Below, one piece after another: positions 1-9,701 of a DNA stretch of 64,000 nt. The notes below the pieces were generated by a model that was not told the DNA's origin, did not search any database, and saw only the letters and a list, made by a program, of their open reading frames with translations. Origin of the DNA: Halorubrum sp. Atlit-26R (GTDB taxonomy: Archaea; Halobacteriota; Halobacteria; Halobacteriales; Haloferacaceae). A program made the position numbers and the translations under genes. How positions within the stretch are numbered: the stretch's first letter is position 1; each line of letters starts with the position of its first letter. The stretch is taken from positions 62,001-126,000 of the forward strand of contig NZ_QPLT01000009.1 of the NCBI RefSeq assembly GCF_003666015.1. The letters are read 5' to 3'.

Positions 1-61
1 GTTCGTTGAGCAGGAGCTTCTCGTCCTTCCGGATCCGGGAGTAGAGGACCCCTACGCGCAC
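1..61 (-). CDS. lysX: LysX/ArgX amino-group-modifying ligase, N-terminal fragment (runs off the window)
   Basis: Only the first 20 codons are in the window. They read V-R-V-G-V-L-Y-S-R-I-R-K-D-E-K-L-L-L-N-E, the start of the ATP-grasp ligase that attaches the substrate amino acid to the carrier protein LysW. The GTG start at 61 is chosen because a strong Shine-Dalgarno (GGAGGGG) lies a few bases upstream, and the ATG at 93 is out of frame and soon stops. It follows lysW on the same strand, as in haloarchaeal arginine/lysine clusters. The rest of the gene is to the left. Confidence 0.8.
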   Translation of the reverse strand, partial: MRVGVLYSRIRKDEKLLLNE

Positions 62-139
62 GTCGACTCCCCTCCGTTCGCGTCGGCGCTCATGCGCATG
101 TCGACCACTCGCGTGTCGCGGCCGTGGCGATCGTCGCCA

Positions 140-328
140 TTACTCGCCCCAGTCCTCCTCGAGCTCGGGCGCCTCCTCCAAGACGACCGGGTCGAGCGAG
201 ATGACCTCCAGCTCGGTCCCGGTGACCGGACTGTCGATGATCTCGCCGACCTCGACGTCGGCCGGAATCTCGATCTCCTCGCCCGTGATCGGGTCCTCCG
301 CGGTCAGCGTGTCGGTGTCGCTCGTCAT
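140..328 (-). CDS. lysW: LysW/ArgW amino-group carrier protein, cysteine-free variant
   Basis: 62-residue acidic carrier protein of the LysW-dependent arginine (or lysine) pathway. The C-terminal signature E-D-W-G-E, whose last glutamate is the attachment point, is intact. Family members normally have two CxxC knuckles forming a zinc ribbon; here the aligned positions read DPITG and SPVTG, so all four cysteines are missing. Start 328 is preferred over the longer 358 start because a TATA-like CTTTATGC at 354-361 lies about 27 nt upstream, predicting a leaderless mRNA. It lies between argH and lysX, so it probably serves arginine synthesis. Confidence 0.85.
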   Translation of the reverse strand: MTSDTDTLTAEDPITGEEIEIPADVEVGEIIDSPVTGTELEVISLDPVVLEEAPELEEDWGE

Positions 329-353
329 CGTGGCAGACACTCGTCCTCGAACA

Positions 354-361
354 GGCATAAA
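354..361 (-). promoter_or_regulatory. TATA-like box of lysW
   Basis: CTTTATGC on the minus strand, centred about 27-30 nt before the ATG at 328. The position decides between the two possible starts of lysW. Confidence 0.45.
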
Positions 362-550
362 GGCTTCGAACCTATTAGATAGTTTACATAAAATAGATCG
401 GCCGCTAACGGGAGTATTTCGGCGAAGAACCGCCGTATCGAGATCGGATGTCAGATCTCGGTAGTAAATATGTCCCCCTACGGGGACGGTTGTCGGCGTC
501 GATCGGGCCGGCCCCGACCGAGCCGACGGTGACCTCGCGGTCGTCGCGGC

Positions 551-2023
551 TCAGACATAGCAGTCGACCTCCGCGTCCAGCGCCTCGCTCGCGGCGGCGA
601 GCGCGTCGCGCTCGGCCGCCAGCGCGGCCTCGTCTTCCTCGATGCCCGCCTCGGCGTCGGCGAGCGCGTCGGCGACCGCCTCGGGGGCCGGTCCCCCGGC
701 GGAGTCGCGGCTCGCGACGCTTTCGGTCGGATCGAGCGCCGACTCCACGTCCTCGCGGCTCACGTACGCGGAGAGGGGCTCGCCCGTGACCTTTCGAGCG
801 GCCTCGTCAACTTTTGCGGCCGCGGCGGCCGGCGCGTCGCCGTCCGCGACCGTCTCCGCGGCCGCCGCGACGATCTCGTGGGCCGTCCGGAAGGGGAGCC
901 CGCCCATCGCGAGCAGGTCGGCGACCCCGGTGGCCGTCGAGAACCCCTCGCCCGCGGCGGCCGCGAGCGCGGCCTCGTCCCAGTCGGCGGTCGCGACCGC
1001 GCCCGCGGCGACCTCGGTCGCCTCCCGCACCTCGTCCGCGATCTCGAACACGCTCGCGTGGGCGCGCTGGAGGTCGCGGTTGTAGGCGCGCGGGAGCCCC
1101 TTCAGCAGGCTCAGCGTGCCTGTCGCCTCGCCGATCGCGTCGCCCGCGACGCCGCGGGTCAGCTCCAGCGTGTCGGGGTTCTTCTTCTGGGGCATGATCG
1201 AGGAAGTCGAGGAGTACGCGTCCGACAGCTCGACGACGTCCTTGTTCGAGAACACGATCAGGTCCTCCGCGAGCCCCGACAGCGTCGTCGCGAGCGTCGC
1301 GAGCGCGCTCGCCGACTCCGCGAGGAAGTCGCGCGCGGAGGCGGCGTCCATCGAGTTCCGGACCGTCCCGTCGAACCCGAGCAGCTCGGCGGTCCGGTCG
1401 CGGTCGACGTCGAACGGCGTCCCCGCGAACGCGGCCGCGCCGAGCGGCGACCGGTTCACGCGGTCGTACGCGTCGAGCAGGCGCTCCGTGTCGCGCGCGA
1501 GCCCGCCCTCGTACGAGAGCAGGTAGTGCCCGACCGTCGTCGGCTGGGCCGGCTGGAGGTGGGTGTACCCCGGCATCACCGTCTCCGCGTGGTCGGCCGC
1601 CACCTCGACGAGCGCCTCGCGGGCGGCGACCGTCGCCGCGACGGCGTCCAGCAGGTCCTCACGCAGGCGATACCGGATACACGTCGCCACCTCGTCGTTG
1701 CGCGAGCGGGCCGTGTGCATCCGGCCGCCGTCGGGGCCGATCCGGTCGATGACGGCGGTCTCTATCGCCTCGTGGACGTCCTCACCGTCGGGCAGCGCGC
1801 CGTGGCCGGCGGCCTCGACGTCGTCGAGCGCGGCGAGGATTTCGCCCGCGACAGCCTCGTCGACGATCCCCTGCTCCGCGAGCATCACCGTGTGCGCGCG
1901 GTCGACCGCGAGGTCCGCTTCGAAGATGGCGGCGTCGGCCGCGAGGCTCGACAGGAACTCGCGCGCGGGGCCGCCGCTGAAGCGGTCGCGGCGGACGGCC
2001 GTTTCGGGATCGTCGTCAGTCAT
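551..2023 (-). CDS. argH: Argininosuccinate lyase
   Basis: 490 residues, usual length for ArgH. It cleaves argininosuccinate to arginine and fumarate, the last step of arginine synthesis, in the cytoplasm. The fumarase/aspartase superfamily signature SSIMPQKKNPD is present around residue 280, and the HTARSRNDE region is near residue 103. The ATG at 2023 directly abuts the argG stop (2024-2026), so argG-argH form one transcript. About 220 nt separate argH from lysW, which has its own promoter-like box. The C-terminus ends in an acidic, alanine-rich extension. Confidence 0.97.
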   Translation of the reverse strand: MTDDDPETAVRRDRFSGGPAREFLSSLAADAAIFEADLAVDRAHTVMLAEQGIVDEAVAGEILAALDDVEAAGHGALPDGEDVHEAIETAVIDRIGPDGGRMHTARSRNDEVATCIRYRLREDLLDAVAATVAAREALVEVAADHAETVMPGYTHLQPAQPTTVGHYLLSYEGGLARDTERLLDAYDRVNRSPLGAAAFAGTPFDVDRDRTAELLGFDGTVRNSMDAASARDFLAESASALATLATTLSGLAEDLIVFSNKDVVELSDAYSSTSSIMPQKKNPDTLELTRGVAGDAIGEATGTLSLLKGLPRAYNRDLQRAHASVFEIADEVREATEVAAGAVATADWDEAALAAAAGEGFSTATGVADLLAMGGLPFRTAHEIVAAAAETVADGDAPAAAAAKVDEAARKVTGEPLSAYVSREDVESALDPTESVASRDSAGGPAPEAVADALADAEAGIEEDEAALAAERDALAAASEALDAEVDCYV

Positions 2024-3265
2024 TCAGTTCTCGGTCTCGTCGGTCTCGGCCGGCTCACCGGAGCCGTCCGTCGCCAGTTCGGGCTTCGAGACGCTCGCCT
2101 TCACGTCGTTGGCGAGGCGCTCCTGGAGCCCGTGGTACTTCGCGACGCCCGTCGCGTCCGACTGGGCGATACCGGCGACGTCCTCGGTGTTGAACGAGGC
2201 CATCTCCTCGGAGTAGACCGCGTACTCGGAGTCGCGCGCGACGACGCGACAGTCGCCGCCGGAGACCTTCACCGTCGCCGTGCCGGTCACCACGTCCTGC
2301 GTCTCGTCGACGAAGGCGTCGAGCGCGTCGACGACCGGCGCGAACACGAGCCCCTCGTACGCCTTCTCGGACCACTCCTGCTCGATCCCCTTCTTGAACG
2401 AGCGCTCGTTCTTGGTGAGGACGAGGTCTTCGAGCGCCTGGTGGGCCGTCAGCAGGACGGTCGCGGCCGGGTGCTCGTAGTTCTCGCGCACCTTCAGCCC
2501 GAGCATGCGGTCCTCCATCACGTCGGTGCGGCCGACGCCGTAGCCGCCCGCGTACTCGTTGAGGTGCTGGATGAGGGGCACGGGGTCCATCGCCTCGCCG
2601 TCGACGGCGACCGGGACGCCCTCCTCGAAGGTCACCTCGATGGTGGTCTCGCCCTCGGGCTCCGCGGTCCACTCGTAGATGTCCTCCGGCGGCTCGTAGT
2701 CCGGGTTCTCCAGCTTGCCGCCCTCGACCGCGCGCGACCAGATGTTCTCGTCGATGGACCAGACGCCGCCGTCGCCGGCCTCGACGGGCAGGTCCTTCTC
2801 GGCGGCGTAGTCGATCTCCCACTCGCGGGTGAGGCCGAGCTCGCGCACGGGGGCGATCACTTCGAGGTCGGAGCCGCGCCAGACCGCCTCGAACCGGAGT
2901 TGGTCGTTCCCCTTCCCCGTACAGCCGTGGGCGATGGCGTCACAGCCCTGCTCCTCGGCGACGCCCAGAATGGCCTCGGCGATGACCGGGCGCGCGAGGG
3001 CGGTCCCGAGCGGGTAGCCCTGGTAGCTGGCGTTCGCCTTCACCGCGTCGAAACAGAGGTCCGCGAACTCGTCTTTCGCGTCGACGACGTGGAGGTCGAG
3101 TCCCAGCGCGTCGCCGGTCTCTTCCGCCTCGTCGAACTCCTCCGTCGGCTGGCCGACGTCGACGTTGACGCCGATGACCTCGTCGTAGCCGTACTCCTCT
3201 TTCAGTAGCGGTACGCAGACCGTGGTGTCGAGTCCCCCGCTGAACGCGAGTGCAACGCTCGTCAT
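2024..3265 (-). CDS. argG: Argininosuccinate synthase
   Basis: 413 residues, normal for the family. It joins citrulline and aspartate using ATP to give argininosuccinate. The N-terminal PP-loop motif AFSGGLDTTVCVPLL binds ATP. The downstream SYQGYPLGTALARP and AHGCTGKGNDQLRFE stretches are typical ArgG substrate-binding segments. It is the first gene of an argG-argH pair with no spacer. The ATG at 3265 is backed by a TATA box at 3291-3300, giving a nearly leaderless transcript. Confidence 0.97.
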   Translation of the reverse strand: MTSVALAFSGGLDTTVCVPLLKEEYGYDEVIGVNVDVGQPTEEFDEAEETGDALGLDLHVVDAKDEFADLCFDAVKANASYQGYPLGTALARPVIAEAILGVAEEQGCDAIAHGCTGKGNDQLRFEAVWRGSDLEVIAPVRELGLTREWEIDYAAEKDLPVEAGDGGVWSIDENIWSRAVEGGKLENPDYEPPEDIYEWTAEPEGETTIEVTFEEGVPVAVDGEAMDPVPLIQHLNEYAGGYGVGRTDVMEDRMLGLKVRENYEHPAATVLLTAHQALEDLVLTKNERSFKKGIEQEWSEKAYEGLVFAPVVDALDAFVDETQDVVTGTATVKVSGGDCRVVARDSEYAVYSEEMASFNTEDVAGIAQSDATGVAKYHGLQERLANDVKASVSKPELATDGSGEPAETDETEN

Positions 3266-3290
3266 TACCAGAGTACACCCGGCCTATGCC

Positions 3291-3300
3291 CTTAAATTCA
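3291..3300 (-). promoter_or_regulatory. TATA box of argG-argH
   Basis: TGAATTTAAG on the minus strand, centred about 30 nt upstream of the argG ATG, the normal spacing for leaderless haloarchaeal mRNAs. Confidence 0.5.
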
Positions 3301-3606
3301 GCGGTTTTAATTTTGTAAGAAAACTGGAGAGCGGCCGCTCGCGGAACGCGGAGTCGAGACTCTTCGGAACGGAACGGCGCGAACGCGACGAGGGGTGAAA
3401 GTTATCGGCCCGAGGGGCCTCGTCGTCGCGCCGCGCCGGAAGCCGGTCGCGGCGGTCGGACGTCTCGTCGCGGTCGCAGGGCTCGTCGGTCTCGGAAGAG
3501 GGCGGCGTCGAGACGAGCCACTGCGGTCATCACCTGTACGTACCCGATCTCCGATATAAAAACGTTCCGCAATGCGTGATTGATCGCGGATCGACGGCGG
3601 ACTTCT

Positions 3607-4045
3607 CTAAAGCTCTAGTTGATCGCTTATAAATGGCTGCTAGCGGATCGCCGGCGAACACCGACAAAGCTCCAATTGCTCGCTTATAAATACTTGATAG
3701 CTGATCGACGGAGAACATCTCCAAAGCCCCAGCCGCTCGCTTATAAATGGCTGCCAGCGGATCGGCGACGAACACCTCCAAAGCCCCAGCCGCGAGGCCG
3801 CAGTACGCTCGTTGCGCTCCTCGCTCGCTCCGCTCGCTGCGGTGCTTACGTCGCCTACGGCGGCCTCGCGGCTGCCCCTTTGAGTCCCCTCCCCGCACAG
3901 CACCGCACAGCGCCTCACACCTCCCCAGCCTCGTCGGGCGCGTCCTTCGGGCTCCCTTCGGTCGCCCTCGGAGCGCCCGACTCCCTCGCGCGTGCTGACT
4001 CGCGGCCGCCGAGGGCGGCCGCTCGCAGGCACGCGCCACTGCGCC
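3607..4045 (+). repeat. Dispersed structured element, copy A (57-bp tandem array plus hairpin body)
   Basis: The argG-hemL gap (3266-4131) holds no convincing gene but is filled by this element. The word AAAGC recurs at 3609, 3666, 3723 and 3780, an exact 57-bp period, and each of the first three units contains a CTTATAAAT-type TATA-like centre. The body (3780-4045) can fold three hairpins: 3788-3805 with 3856-3873, 3934-3941 with 3973-3980, and 4002-4010 with 4014-4022. Linear stretches such as CTGCCCCTTTGAGTCCC and CTCCCCAGCCTCGTCG are shared with copies B (19.3 kb, inverted) and C (28.6 kb). Reading frames crossing it are open because 57 is divisible by three. I do not know its function. 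Confidence 0.85.
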
Positions 4046-4131
4046 GCTCTTTATCAGCGATCATCGTTGCGACTCTCATATTTAAATAGCGAATCGACGC
4101 GGCGGTCTCGAACACCGGCTCCCGGCGTCGC

Positions 4132-5469
4132 TCAGATCGCCTCTCGGTACGCTTCGAGGGTCCGCTCGACGTCCTCCTCCGTGTGCGCGTACGAGGTGAA
4201 CTGGCACTCGAACTGGTTCGCGGTGAGGAACACCCCTCGGTCTTTCATCTCCTGCCAGAACACGCGCTCCCAGCGGTCGGTCGCGGCCGCGGCGACGTCG
4301 GCGCCCGTCTTCGGGCAGTGGTCGTACCGGGCGCAGTCGGGGTCCTGCCGGCAGCCGCCGGCACAGCAGTCGTCGACGTCGTCAGGCGCCTCGCGGGTGA
4401 AGATCGTCTTGAACATCGAGTCGGTGCCGACGACGGTGTACTCCGGGGCGCGCTCCGCGCAGATCTCCGCGATCCCCTCGCGGAGCTTCCGGCCGAGGCG
4501 GTTGACGTGCTCGTACACGTCGTTCTCGGCCGCGTACTCCAATCCGGCCTTCCCGGCGGCCATCGTCACCGGGTGCCCGGAGAAGGTGCCGGACTGGAAC
4601 ACCTCGCCCGCGGGGGTGAACCCCTCGATGATGTCCGCGCGCCCGCCGATCGCGCCGACGGGGAACCCGCCGCCGATGATCTTGCCGAACGTCGTTACGT
4701 CGGGGGTGACGCCGAACTTCGACTGCGCACAGCCGAGGCCGCCGACGCGGAACCCGGTGATCACCTCGTCGAAGACGAGGAGCGAGCCGTGGTCGTCACA
4801 GAGGTCCCGGAGCGTCTCGTGGTACCCTTCTATCGGCATGACGATCCCCTTGTTCGCGAGGATCGGCTCGACGAGGACGGCCGCGATGTCGTCGCCGTGC
4901 TCCGCGAACACCTCCTTGGCCGCCTGCGGGTCGTTGAACGGGATCGGCAGGGTGTGTTCGGCGAACGTCTCCGGGATCCCCGCCGTGGAGGGGTGGGCGT
5001 CCCCCGGCGACCCCTCGACGAGCGTCGACTCCTGCGCGCCGTGGTAGCCGCCCCGCATCACGACGATCTTGTCGCGGTCGGTGTGGCCGCGCGCCAGCCG
5101 CACCGCCGAGACGGTCGCCTCCGTACCGGAGTTGACGAAGCGGATCGACTCCACGCTCGGGACGTGGCGGGCGACGAACTCGGCGTGCTCGACCTCGATC
5201 TCGGTCGGCGCGCCGTACATCGGCCCCTCCGCGACGTGCGACTGGACCGCCGCCTCGACCGGGTCCGGGAGGTCGTGGCCGTAGAGCAGGGGTCCGTACC
5301 CCATCACCCAGTCGACGTAGCGGTTGCCGTCGGCGTCGATCACGTGGCCGCCGTCGCCGCGCTCGACGAAGAACGGGTGCGGCATCGTCGCCCGGACCGA
5401 GGAGTTGACCCCGCCCGGCATGACCGACAGCGCGCGGTCGTACAGCCCGCGCGAGCGCTCGTGGTTCAT
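4132..5469 (-). CDS. hemL: Glutamate-1-semialdehyde 2,1-aminomutase
   Basis: 445-residue PLP enzyme of the C5 tetrapyrrole pathway, converting glutamate-1-semialdehyde to 5-aminolevulinate. The GAB-type aminotransferase fold is clear: [17 protein letters not shown] near residue 110, [13 protein letters not shown] near 230, and the PLP lysine in [15 protein letters not shown] near 265. Near residue 370 there is a cysteine-rich insertion, [18 protein letters not shown], with six cysteines in 18 residues, which looks like a metal site and is not needed for the core fold. The gene stands alone; its 3' end faces repeat copy A. Confidence 0.96.
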   Translation of the reverse strand: MNHERSRGLYDRALSVMPGGVNSSVRATMPHPFFVERGDGGHVIDADGNRYVDWVMGYGPLLYGHDLPDPVEAAVQSHVAEGPMYGAPTEIEVEHAEFVARHVPSVESIRFVNSGTEATVSAVRLARGHTDRDKIVVMRGGYHGAQESTLVEGSPGDAHPSTAGIPETFAEHTLPIPFNDPQAAKEVFAEHGDDIAAVLVEPILANKGIVMPIEGYHETLRDLCDDHGSLLVFDEVITGFRVGGLGCAQSKFGVTPDVTTFGKIIGGGFPVGAIGGRADIIEGFTPAGEVFQSGTFSGHPVTMAAGKAGLEYAAENDVYEHVNRLGRKLREGIAEICAERAPEYTVVGTDSMFKTIFTREAPDDVDDCCAGGCRQDPDCARYDHCPKTGADVAAAATDRWERVFWQEMKDRGVFLTANQFECQFTSYAHTEEDVERTLEAYREAI

Positions 5470-5618
5470 AGCGAACGGTTGGGGCGTCGGGCTGAAAGTA
5501 GTTGCCGAACCGGGCGAACCGGTTCGGACGCCGAAAAGGGACCGCGTCGGTTCGAGCGCTACGCGCCTCCACCGCCTCCGGTCCGGTCGTCGCTACACTG
5601 CCCCCAGCCCGGTCGCCG

Positions 5619-7346
5619 CTACACCGCCTCTGGGCCGGTCACGCCCGTGCGGACCTGGAGCGCGTCCTCGACCGGCATGATGAACACCTTGCCGTCGCCC
5701 GGCTCGCCGGTCTCGGCGGCGTCGGCGATCGCCTCCGCCACCTCGTCGGCCGGGATGTCGGCGACGACGACCTCGACTTTCACCTTCTGGTGGAGGTCGA
5801 CGGTGAACTCCTCGCCGCGCCACTGGCCCTTCTTCGCGGGCTGGCTGCCGCGGCCGGAGACGTTCGTCACCGTCAGCGAGGGCGCGTTGATCTCCGCGAG
5901 CGACTGCTTGATGTCCCCGAGCTTGTCGGGGCGGACCACCGCGGTGACCATCTTGATCTGCGTGCCCGCCTCCGCGCCGCCGTCGGCGCGGGGCGAGTCG
6001 CCGTCGGACTCGGTCGTGTCGACCACGGACGGACCGCCGTCGGTCGCGACGCGGTCGCCGCCGAACTCGGGGTAGGTCTCGACGCCGTGTTCGGAGATGT
6101 CGAGGCCCTCCTGTTCGTGTTCCGGCGTGACGCGCGCCTCGCCGGCCGCCTTGAGAACGTACCAGACCGCGGCGGTCGCGGTGAGCGTCCAGCCGCCGAT
6201 GATGACCACGCCGGTCAGCTGGGCGACGAAGTGCGCACCGATGCCCGCGCTGAGCTGCCCCGGCGCGGCGACGAACGGGAACAGCAGCGTGCCGAGCACG
6301 CCGGCGCTCCCGTGGACCGGGAACACCGCGCAGACGTCGTCGATCTTCAGCGTGTCCGAGACGAACTCGAAGACGAGCGGGAGCTGCCCGCCGGCGAGGA
6401 GGCCGACGACCAGCGCGCCCCACCACGCCGTGGTGTCCGGGATCGCGGTGATACCGACGAGCCCCGCGAGCAGCCCGTTGGCGACGTACAGCGTGTCGAC
6501 CTTCCCGGTGCGGAGCCACACGACGGTCGCGGCGCCGATCCCGCCGGCCGCCATCGCGATGGTCGTCCCCATCGCGACGAGGTTGAGCGTCAGCGTGTTG
6601 AACACGCCGCCGCTGACCACGGAGGCCGTGCCGACGTTGAAGCCGTACCAGCCGAACGCGAGGACGAGCGTCCCCAGCACGGCGAACGTCAGCGAGTGAC
6701 CGGGGATGACGTTCGTCGAGCCGTCCTTCGCGTAGCGGTCCATCCGCGGGCCGAGGACGGCAGCGGCCGTGAGGCCGGCGATCCCGCCCATGCCGTGGAC
6801 GATCATGCCGCCCGCGAAGTCGTGGAACGCGGTCCCGGTCAGCTGCGCGACGAGTCCGTCGCCCGACGCCGACCAGGTGAACGCGATGACCATCGGGTAG
6901 ATGACCGCGGCCAGCAGGAACGTGTACGTCACGTACGCGCGGAGCTTCGCGCGACCGGCGACCGCCCCGGAGACGATCGTCGCGGCGGTCATCGCGAACA
7001 CCGCGCCGTAGAGCCAGTTGACGTACGGGCCGACGACGCCCTCCTCGACCGCGAGCTCACCGCCGGAGAACAGCGACCCGGCGGCGGAGGCGATCCCCGG
7101 CGACCCGTTCACGAGGCTCGTGAACGTCGTGCCGATGAGGAAGAACACCGTCACCCCGACGCTCCACGTCAGGAGGTTCTTCGTCAGCTGGTTGGCGACG
7201 TTCTTCGACCGCACCTGCCCGGCTTCGAGCATCGCGAAGCCGGCGTGCATGAAGAAGATGAGGAACGTCACGACGAGGATCCACGTCCCGTTCATCGCGG
7301 ACGCGAACGTGCTCGGATCGATCGTGGCGAGAACGCCGCCCGTCAC
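5619..7346 (-). CDS. amt: Ammonium transporter fused to a C-terminal PII (GlnK) domain
   Basis: 575 residues, about 160 longer than a plain Amt. Residues 1 to about 410 form the Amt channel with some eleven membrane helices, including [14 protein letters not shown] and FGWYGFN. After an acidic linker (about 410-460), the last 110 residues are a complete PII domain starting [17 protein letters not shown], with T-loop [14 protein letters not shown] and C-loop [13 protein letters not shown]. The T-loop tyrosine that bacteria uridylylate is phenylalanine here. PII normally blocks Amt by inserting its T-loop, so the fusion suggests a channel with its own regulator. The GTG at 7346 has a GGAGG 5 nt upstream; a TATA-like CGTTTATGTG lies near 7440-7450. 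Confidence 0.93.
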   Translation of the reverse strand: MTGGVLATIDPSTFASAMNGTWILVVTFLIFFMHAGFAMLEAGQVRSKNVANQLTKNLLTWSVGVTVFFLIGTTFTSLVNGSPGIASAAGSLFSGGELAVEEGVVGPYVNWLYGAVFAMTAATIVSGAVAGRAKLRAYVTYTFLLAAVIYPMVIAFTWSASGDGLVAQLTGTAFHDFAGGMIVHGMGGIAGLTAAAVLGPRMDRYAKDGSTNVIPGHSLTFAVLGTLVLAFGWYGFNVGTASVVSGGVFNTLTLNLVAMGTTIAMAAGGIGAATVVWLRTGKVDTLYVANGLLAGLVGITAIPDTTAWWGALVVGLLAGGQLPLVFEFVSDTLKIDDVCAVFPVHGSAGVLGTLLFPFVAAPGQLSAGIGAHFVAQLTGVVIIGGWTLTATAAVWYVLKAAGEARVTPEHEQEGLDISEHGVETYPEFGGDRVATDGGPSVVDTTESDGDSPRADGGAEAGTQIKMVTAVVRPDKLGDIKQSLAEINAPSLTVTNVSGRGSQPAKKGQWRGEEFTVDLHQKVKVEVVVADIPADEVAEAIADAAETGEPGDGKVFIMPVEDALQVRTGVTGPEAV

Positions 7347-7843
7347 GATTCCTCCACCTCTACTGAACGACTGTCCGGTTCACGATTCGTTTCGCTCGTG
7401 TTCATGTGCTGAATCACGTTTCGACTCCCGGGAACGGCCACACATAAACGTTAGAGTTGAGTTTCACAAAAAAGAGAGTTGATAATACGGTGGTCGTCCG
7501 ATATAAGGAGATGTCTATGGAATATAAGGACGTTTCTTCGCGGATTTCGCGGCAATCGTTGCGCTCGAAGCGGACGAGCGTTGTGTAAAATTTCTATCCA
7601 TTCCGCCGCGATCCCTCGCCGACGGCCGCTCTGCGCCCGTGCGCGGTCGCTTCTGGCGAGTATTGCCACGCCGCCGTCTCGCGATTCGTCGCCGTACGGG
7701 GCGTCCTCGGCGAATTCGGACGGTTGGAGGCTTCTCGATGAAAATTGACGTTCGTCAACTCGATCTCTCGTTCGACGGCCGATTCGAACGATCGGTAGCT
7801 GTCCGACGCGATCACCGATCGACTAACGCCGGCGAAACCTCGC
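7347..7843. other. Intergenic region between amt and radA
   Basis: About 500 bp with no ORF I believe. It holds the amt promoter at its left end and a perfect short inverted repeat TTGACG-TT-CGTCAA at about 7744-7757. The rest shows nothing recognisable. Confidence 0.4.
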
Positions 7844-8875
7844 TTACTCCGGCTTCAGCCCCTCGTTCTGGACGCGCATCACGGCCTCGCCGTCGGCGAG
7901 GTTCGGCGCGTCGACGAGGCGGACGATCCGCTTGTCGCCCTTCGACTTCCGGAGGTAGATCCGGAAGGTGGAGGCGTGGCCGAGGATGTTCCCGCCGATC
8001 GCCTGGGTCGGGTCGCCGAAGTAGGAGTCCGGGTTCGACGCGACCTGGTTGGTGACGAGGATGGCGGTGTTGTACAGGTCGCCGAGCCGCATCAGGTCGT
8101 GGAGGTGCTTGTTGAGCTTCTGCTGGCGCTCGGCCAGCTCGCCGCGGCCGACGTACTCCGCGCGGAAGTGCGCGGTGAGCGAGTCGACGCAGACGATCCG
8201 GATCGGCCACTCCGTCTCCTCGTGTTCGCCGGCCAGCTCCTTCGCCTTCTCGGCGAGCAGGATCTGGTGGTTGGAGTTGAACGCCTTCGCGACGTGGATC
8301 TGATCGAGGAACGCCTCGACCAGCTCTTCGAGCGCTTCCTCGTCCGAGGGCGTCCCCTCGATCTCGCGGCGCTCCATCTCGTCGGCGAGGATCTCGTCGT
8401 CGAGCCCGCGGACCATGTCGTCGATCCGTTCCGGGCGGAACGTGTCCTCGGAGTCGACGAAGATACAGCCGCCGTCGAGGCCGCCGTTCTCCGGCTCCAG
8501 CTGGACGTTGACGGCCATCTGGTGGGTCACCTGCGACTTCCCGGAGCCGAACTCGCCGTACACCTCGGTGATCGACTGGGTCTCGATACCGCCGCCGAGC
8601 AGGTCGTCGACCTCGTCGATCTGCCAGGAGAGCTTCCCGATCTCTTGGCGGCGCTCCAGCACGCTCGCGCCCGTCTCGAAGCCGCCGACGTCGGCGGCCT
8701 CGCGGGCGGCGTTGATGATGTCGCTGGCGGATGACTCGCCGATGTCGGCGGTGTTCGACATCTCGCCGGGGCTCGCGACCGCGATCGACTGGTAGCTCTC
8801 GAATCCGTTGTCAACGAGCTTGTCCGCGGTCGCCGGGCCGACGCCGGGGAGGTCCTCGAGTTCGTCTTCAGGCAT
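7844..8875 (-). CDS. radA: DNA repair and recombination protein RadA
   Basis: 343-residue archaeal RecA/Rad51 recombinase that forms filaments on single-stranded DNA and drives strand exchange. The N-terminal helix-hairpin-helix domain ([17 protein letters not shown]) is followed by Walker A GEFGSGKS near residue 105, Walker B around [17 protein letters not shown], and the L2-region [13 protein letters not shown]. There is no intein, although many archaeal radA genes carry one. The start at 8875 (MPEDELED) is preferred to 8881 because the TATA box at 8901-8908 then gives a nearly leaderless mRNA. Confidence 0.96.
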   Translation of the reverse strand: MPEDELEDLPGVGPATADKLVDNGFESYQSIAVASPGEMSNTADIGESSASDIINAAREAADVGGFETGASVLERRQEIGKLSWQIDEVDDLLGGGIETQSITEVYGEFGSGKSQVTHQMAVNVQLEPENGGLDGGCIFVDSEDTFRPERIDDMVRGLDDEILADEMERREIEGTPSDEEALEELVEAFLDQIHVAKAFNSNHQILLAEKAKELAGEHEETEWPIRIVCVDSLTAHFRAEYVGRGELAERQQKLNKHLHDLMRLGDLYNTAILVTNQVASNPDSYFGDPTQAIGGNILGHASTFRIYLRKSKGDKRIVRLVDAPNLADGEAVMRVQNEGLKPE

Positions 8876-8900
8876 GTACACGTGGCTTGTTCGCCATCCC

Positions 8901-8908
8901 GTATAAAG
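8901..8908 (-). promoter_or_regulatory. TATA box of radA
   Basis: CTTTATAC on the minus strand, centred about 29 nt upstream of ATG 8875. It supports that start over the ATG two codons upstream. Confidence 0.5.
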
Positions 8909-9057
8909 ACTGGTTTACACCCCAGTGAAAGTGAAACGGACGCGGCGTCGTCGCTCGGTCGTGGCTCGTCATCTCTCGTAACGCCTCGCCGGAATTGCCC
9001 GTCGGACCGGGTGGTGAAACTGGTTCGGCGGTCCGGATAACTCCTGCTTTCAGTCCC

Positions 9058-9558
9058 TCAGAAGCCGACGCGGCGGACGTAGTCGAGGTCGCGGATCTCC
9101 ACGAGCAGGTCGCCCGACAGGTCGGCGTCGGTGATCACGTACAGCTTCGGGTCGTCGGTGAACTCCGGGTCCTCGCTCAGCACCTGCCGGATCGAGACGT
9201 CGCGGTCGGCCAATATCCCCGTCACCTCGGCGACGATCCCGGCCTCGTCGGCGGCCGCGACCTCGATGGTGAGGACCGTCAGATCCAAGACCGGCGCGAG
9301 GTCCATCAGGCTCGGGACCGACGAGATGTTGGTGAAGATGCGCTTCAGCTCGGGGTCCGCCAGGATCGCGTCCGTCGTCGAGTCCACGACGCGGCGGTCG
9401 ACGTCGAGCTCGCGCGCGATCCCGGTGTACGGGATCTCGATCCCGCCGGAGACGACCCGCCCCTCCTCGTTGACGGAGAAGCCGCGCTCCAAGAACAGCC
9501 GGATCACCGCCTGCTGGCTGGGTGACCCCTCGAACTTCTCGAGGATCTCGTCGAACAT
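9058..9558 (-). CDS. ACT-domain regulator of amino acid metabolism
   Basis: 166 residues. The N-terminal half (about 1-85) resembles a winged-helix domain (IPYTGIARELDVDRRVVDSTTDAIL). The C-terminal half (about 95-166) is an ACT domain with the usual AADEAGIVAEVTGIL start. This matches the archaeal family described as predicted regulators of amino acid metabolism containing an ACT domain. Its ligand is unknown. It is transcribed away from the helicase gene at 9702, with which it shares a short intergenic region. Confidence 0.85.
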   Translation of the reverse strand: MFDEILEKFEGSPSQQAVIRLFLERGFSVNEEGRVVSGGIEIPYTGIARELDVDRRVVDSTTDAILADPELKRIFTNISSVPSLMDLAPVLDLTVLTIEVAAADEAGIVAEVTGILADRDVSIRQVLSEDPEFTDDPKLYVITDADLSGDLLVEIRDLDYVRRVGF

Positions 9559-9701
9559 TCGTCTCCCGATGCTCGCCGCGCGCTGTTAAATTGGCGGGTG
9601 CGTCGCGAGCGGCGGCGTCGCCGTTCGCGACCGCTGCCGCCCGGGACCACTTCCGCCGCGCCACCCGACTCCTTTTAGCCGACGCCGCCGAACCCCGCCC
9701 C

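Noticed and set aside
878-3208. 776-codon open frame on the plus strand opposite argH and argG
   Set aside because: It is antisense to two certain genes, consists of arginine, aspartate and valine-rich low-complexity sequence, and is the usual shadow frame of GC-rich acidic genes.
3607-3780. CRISPR array
   Set aside because: The 57-bp units are tandem with no unique spacers, there are at most four, and no cas genes are in the window.
3530-4039. Minus-strand open frames of 130 and 169 codons across repeat copy A
   Set aside because: They exist because the unit length is divisible by three and the DNA lacks stops; the body folds into conserved hairpins and the frames are not shared by all three copies.
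7479-7815. Short ORFs in the amt-radA gap
   Set aside because: They overlap on both strands, have no hydrophobic or family pattern, and lack promoter-spaced starts.
8731-8928. Small plus-strand ORFs over the radA start, and a possible radA intein
   Set aside because: They are shadows of the radA coding strand, and the radA frame is continuous at normal length with no intein insertion.
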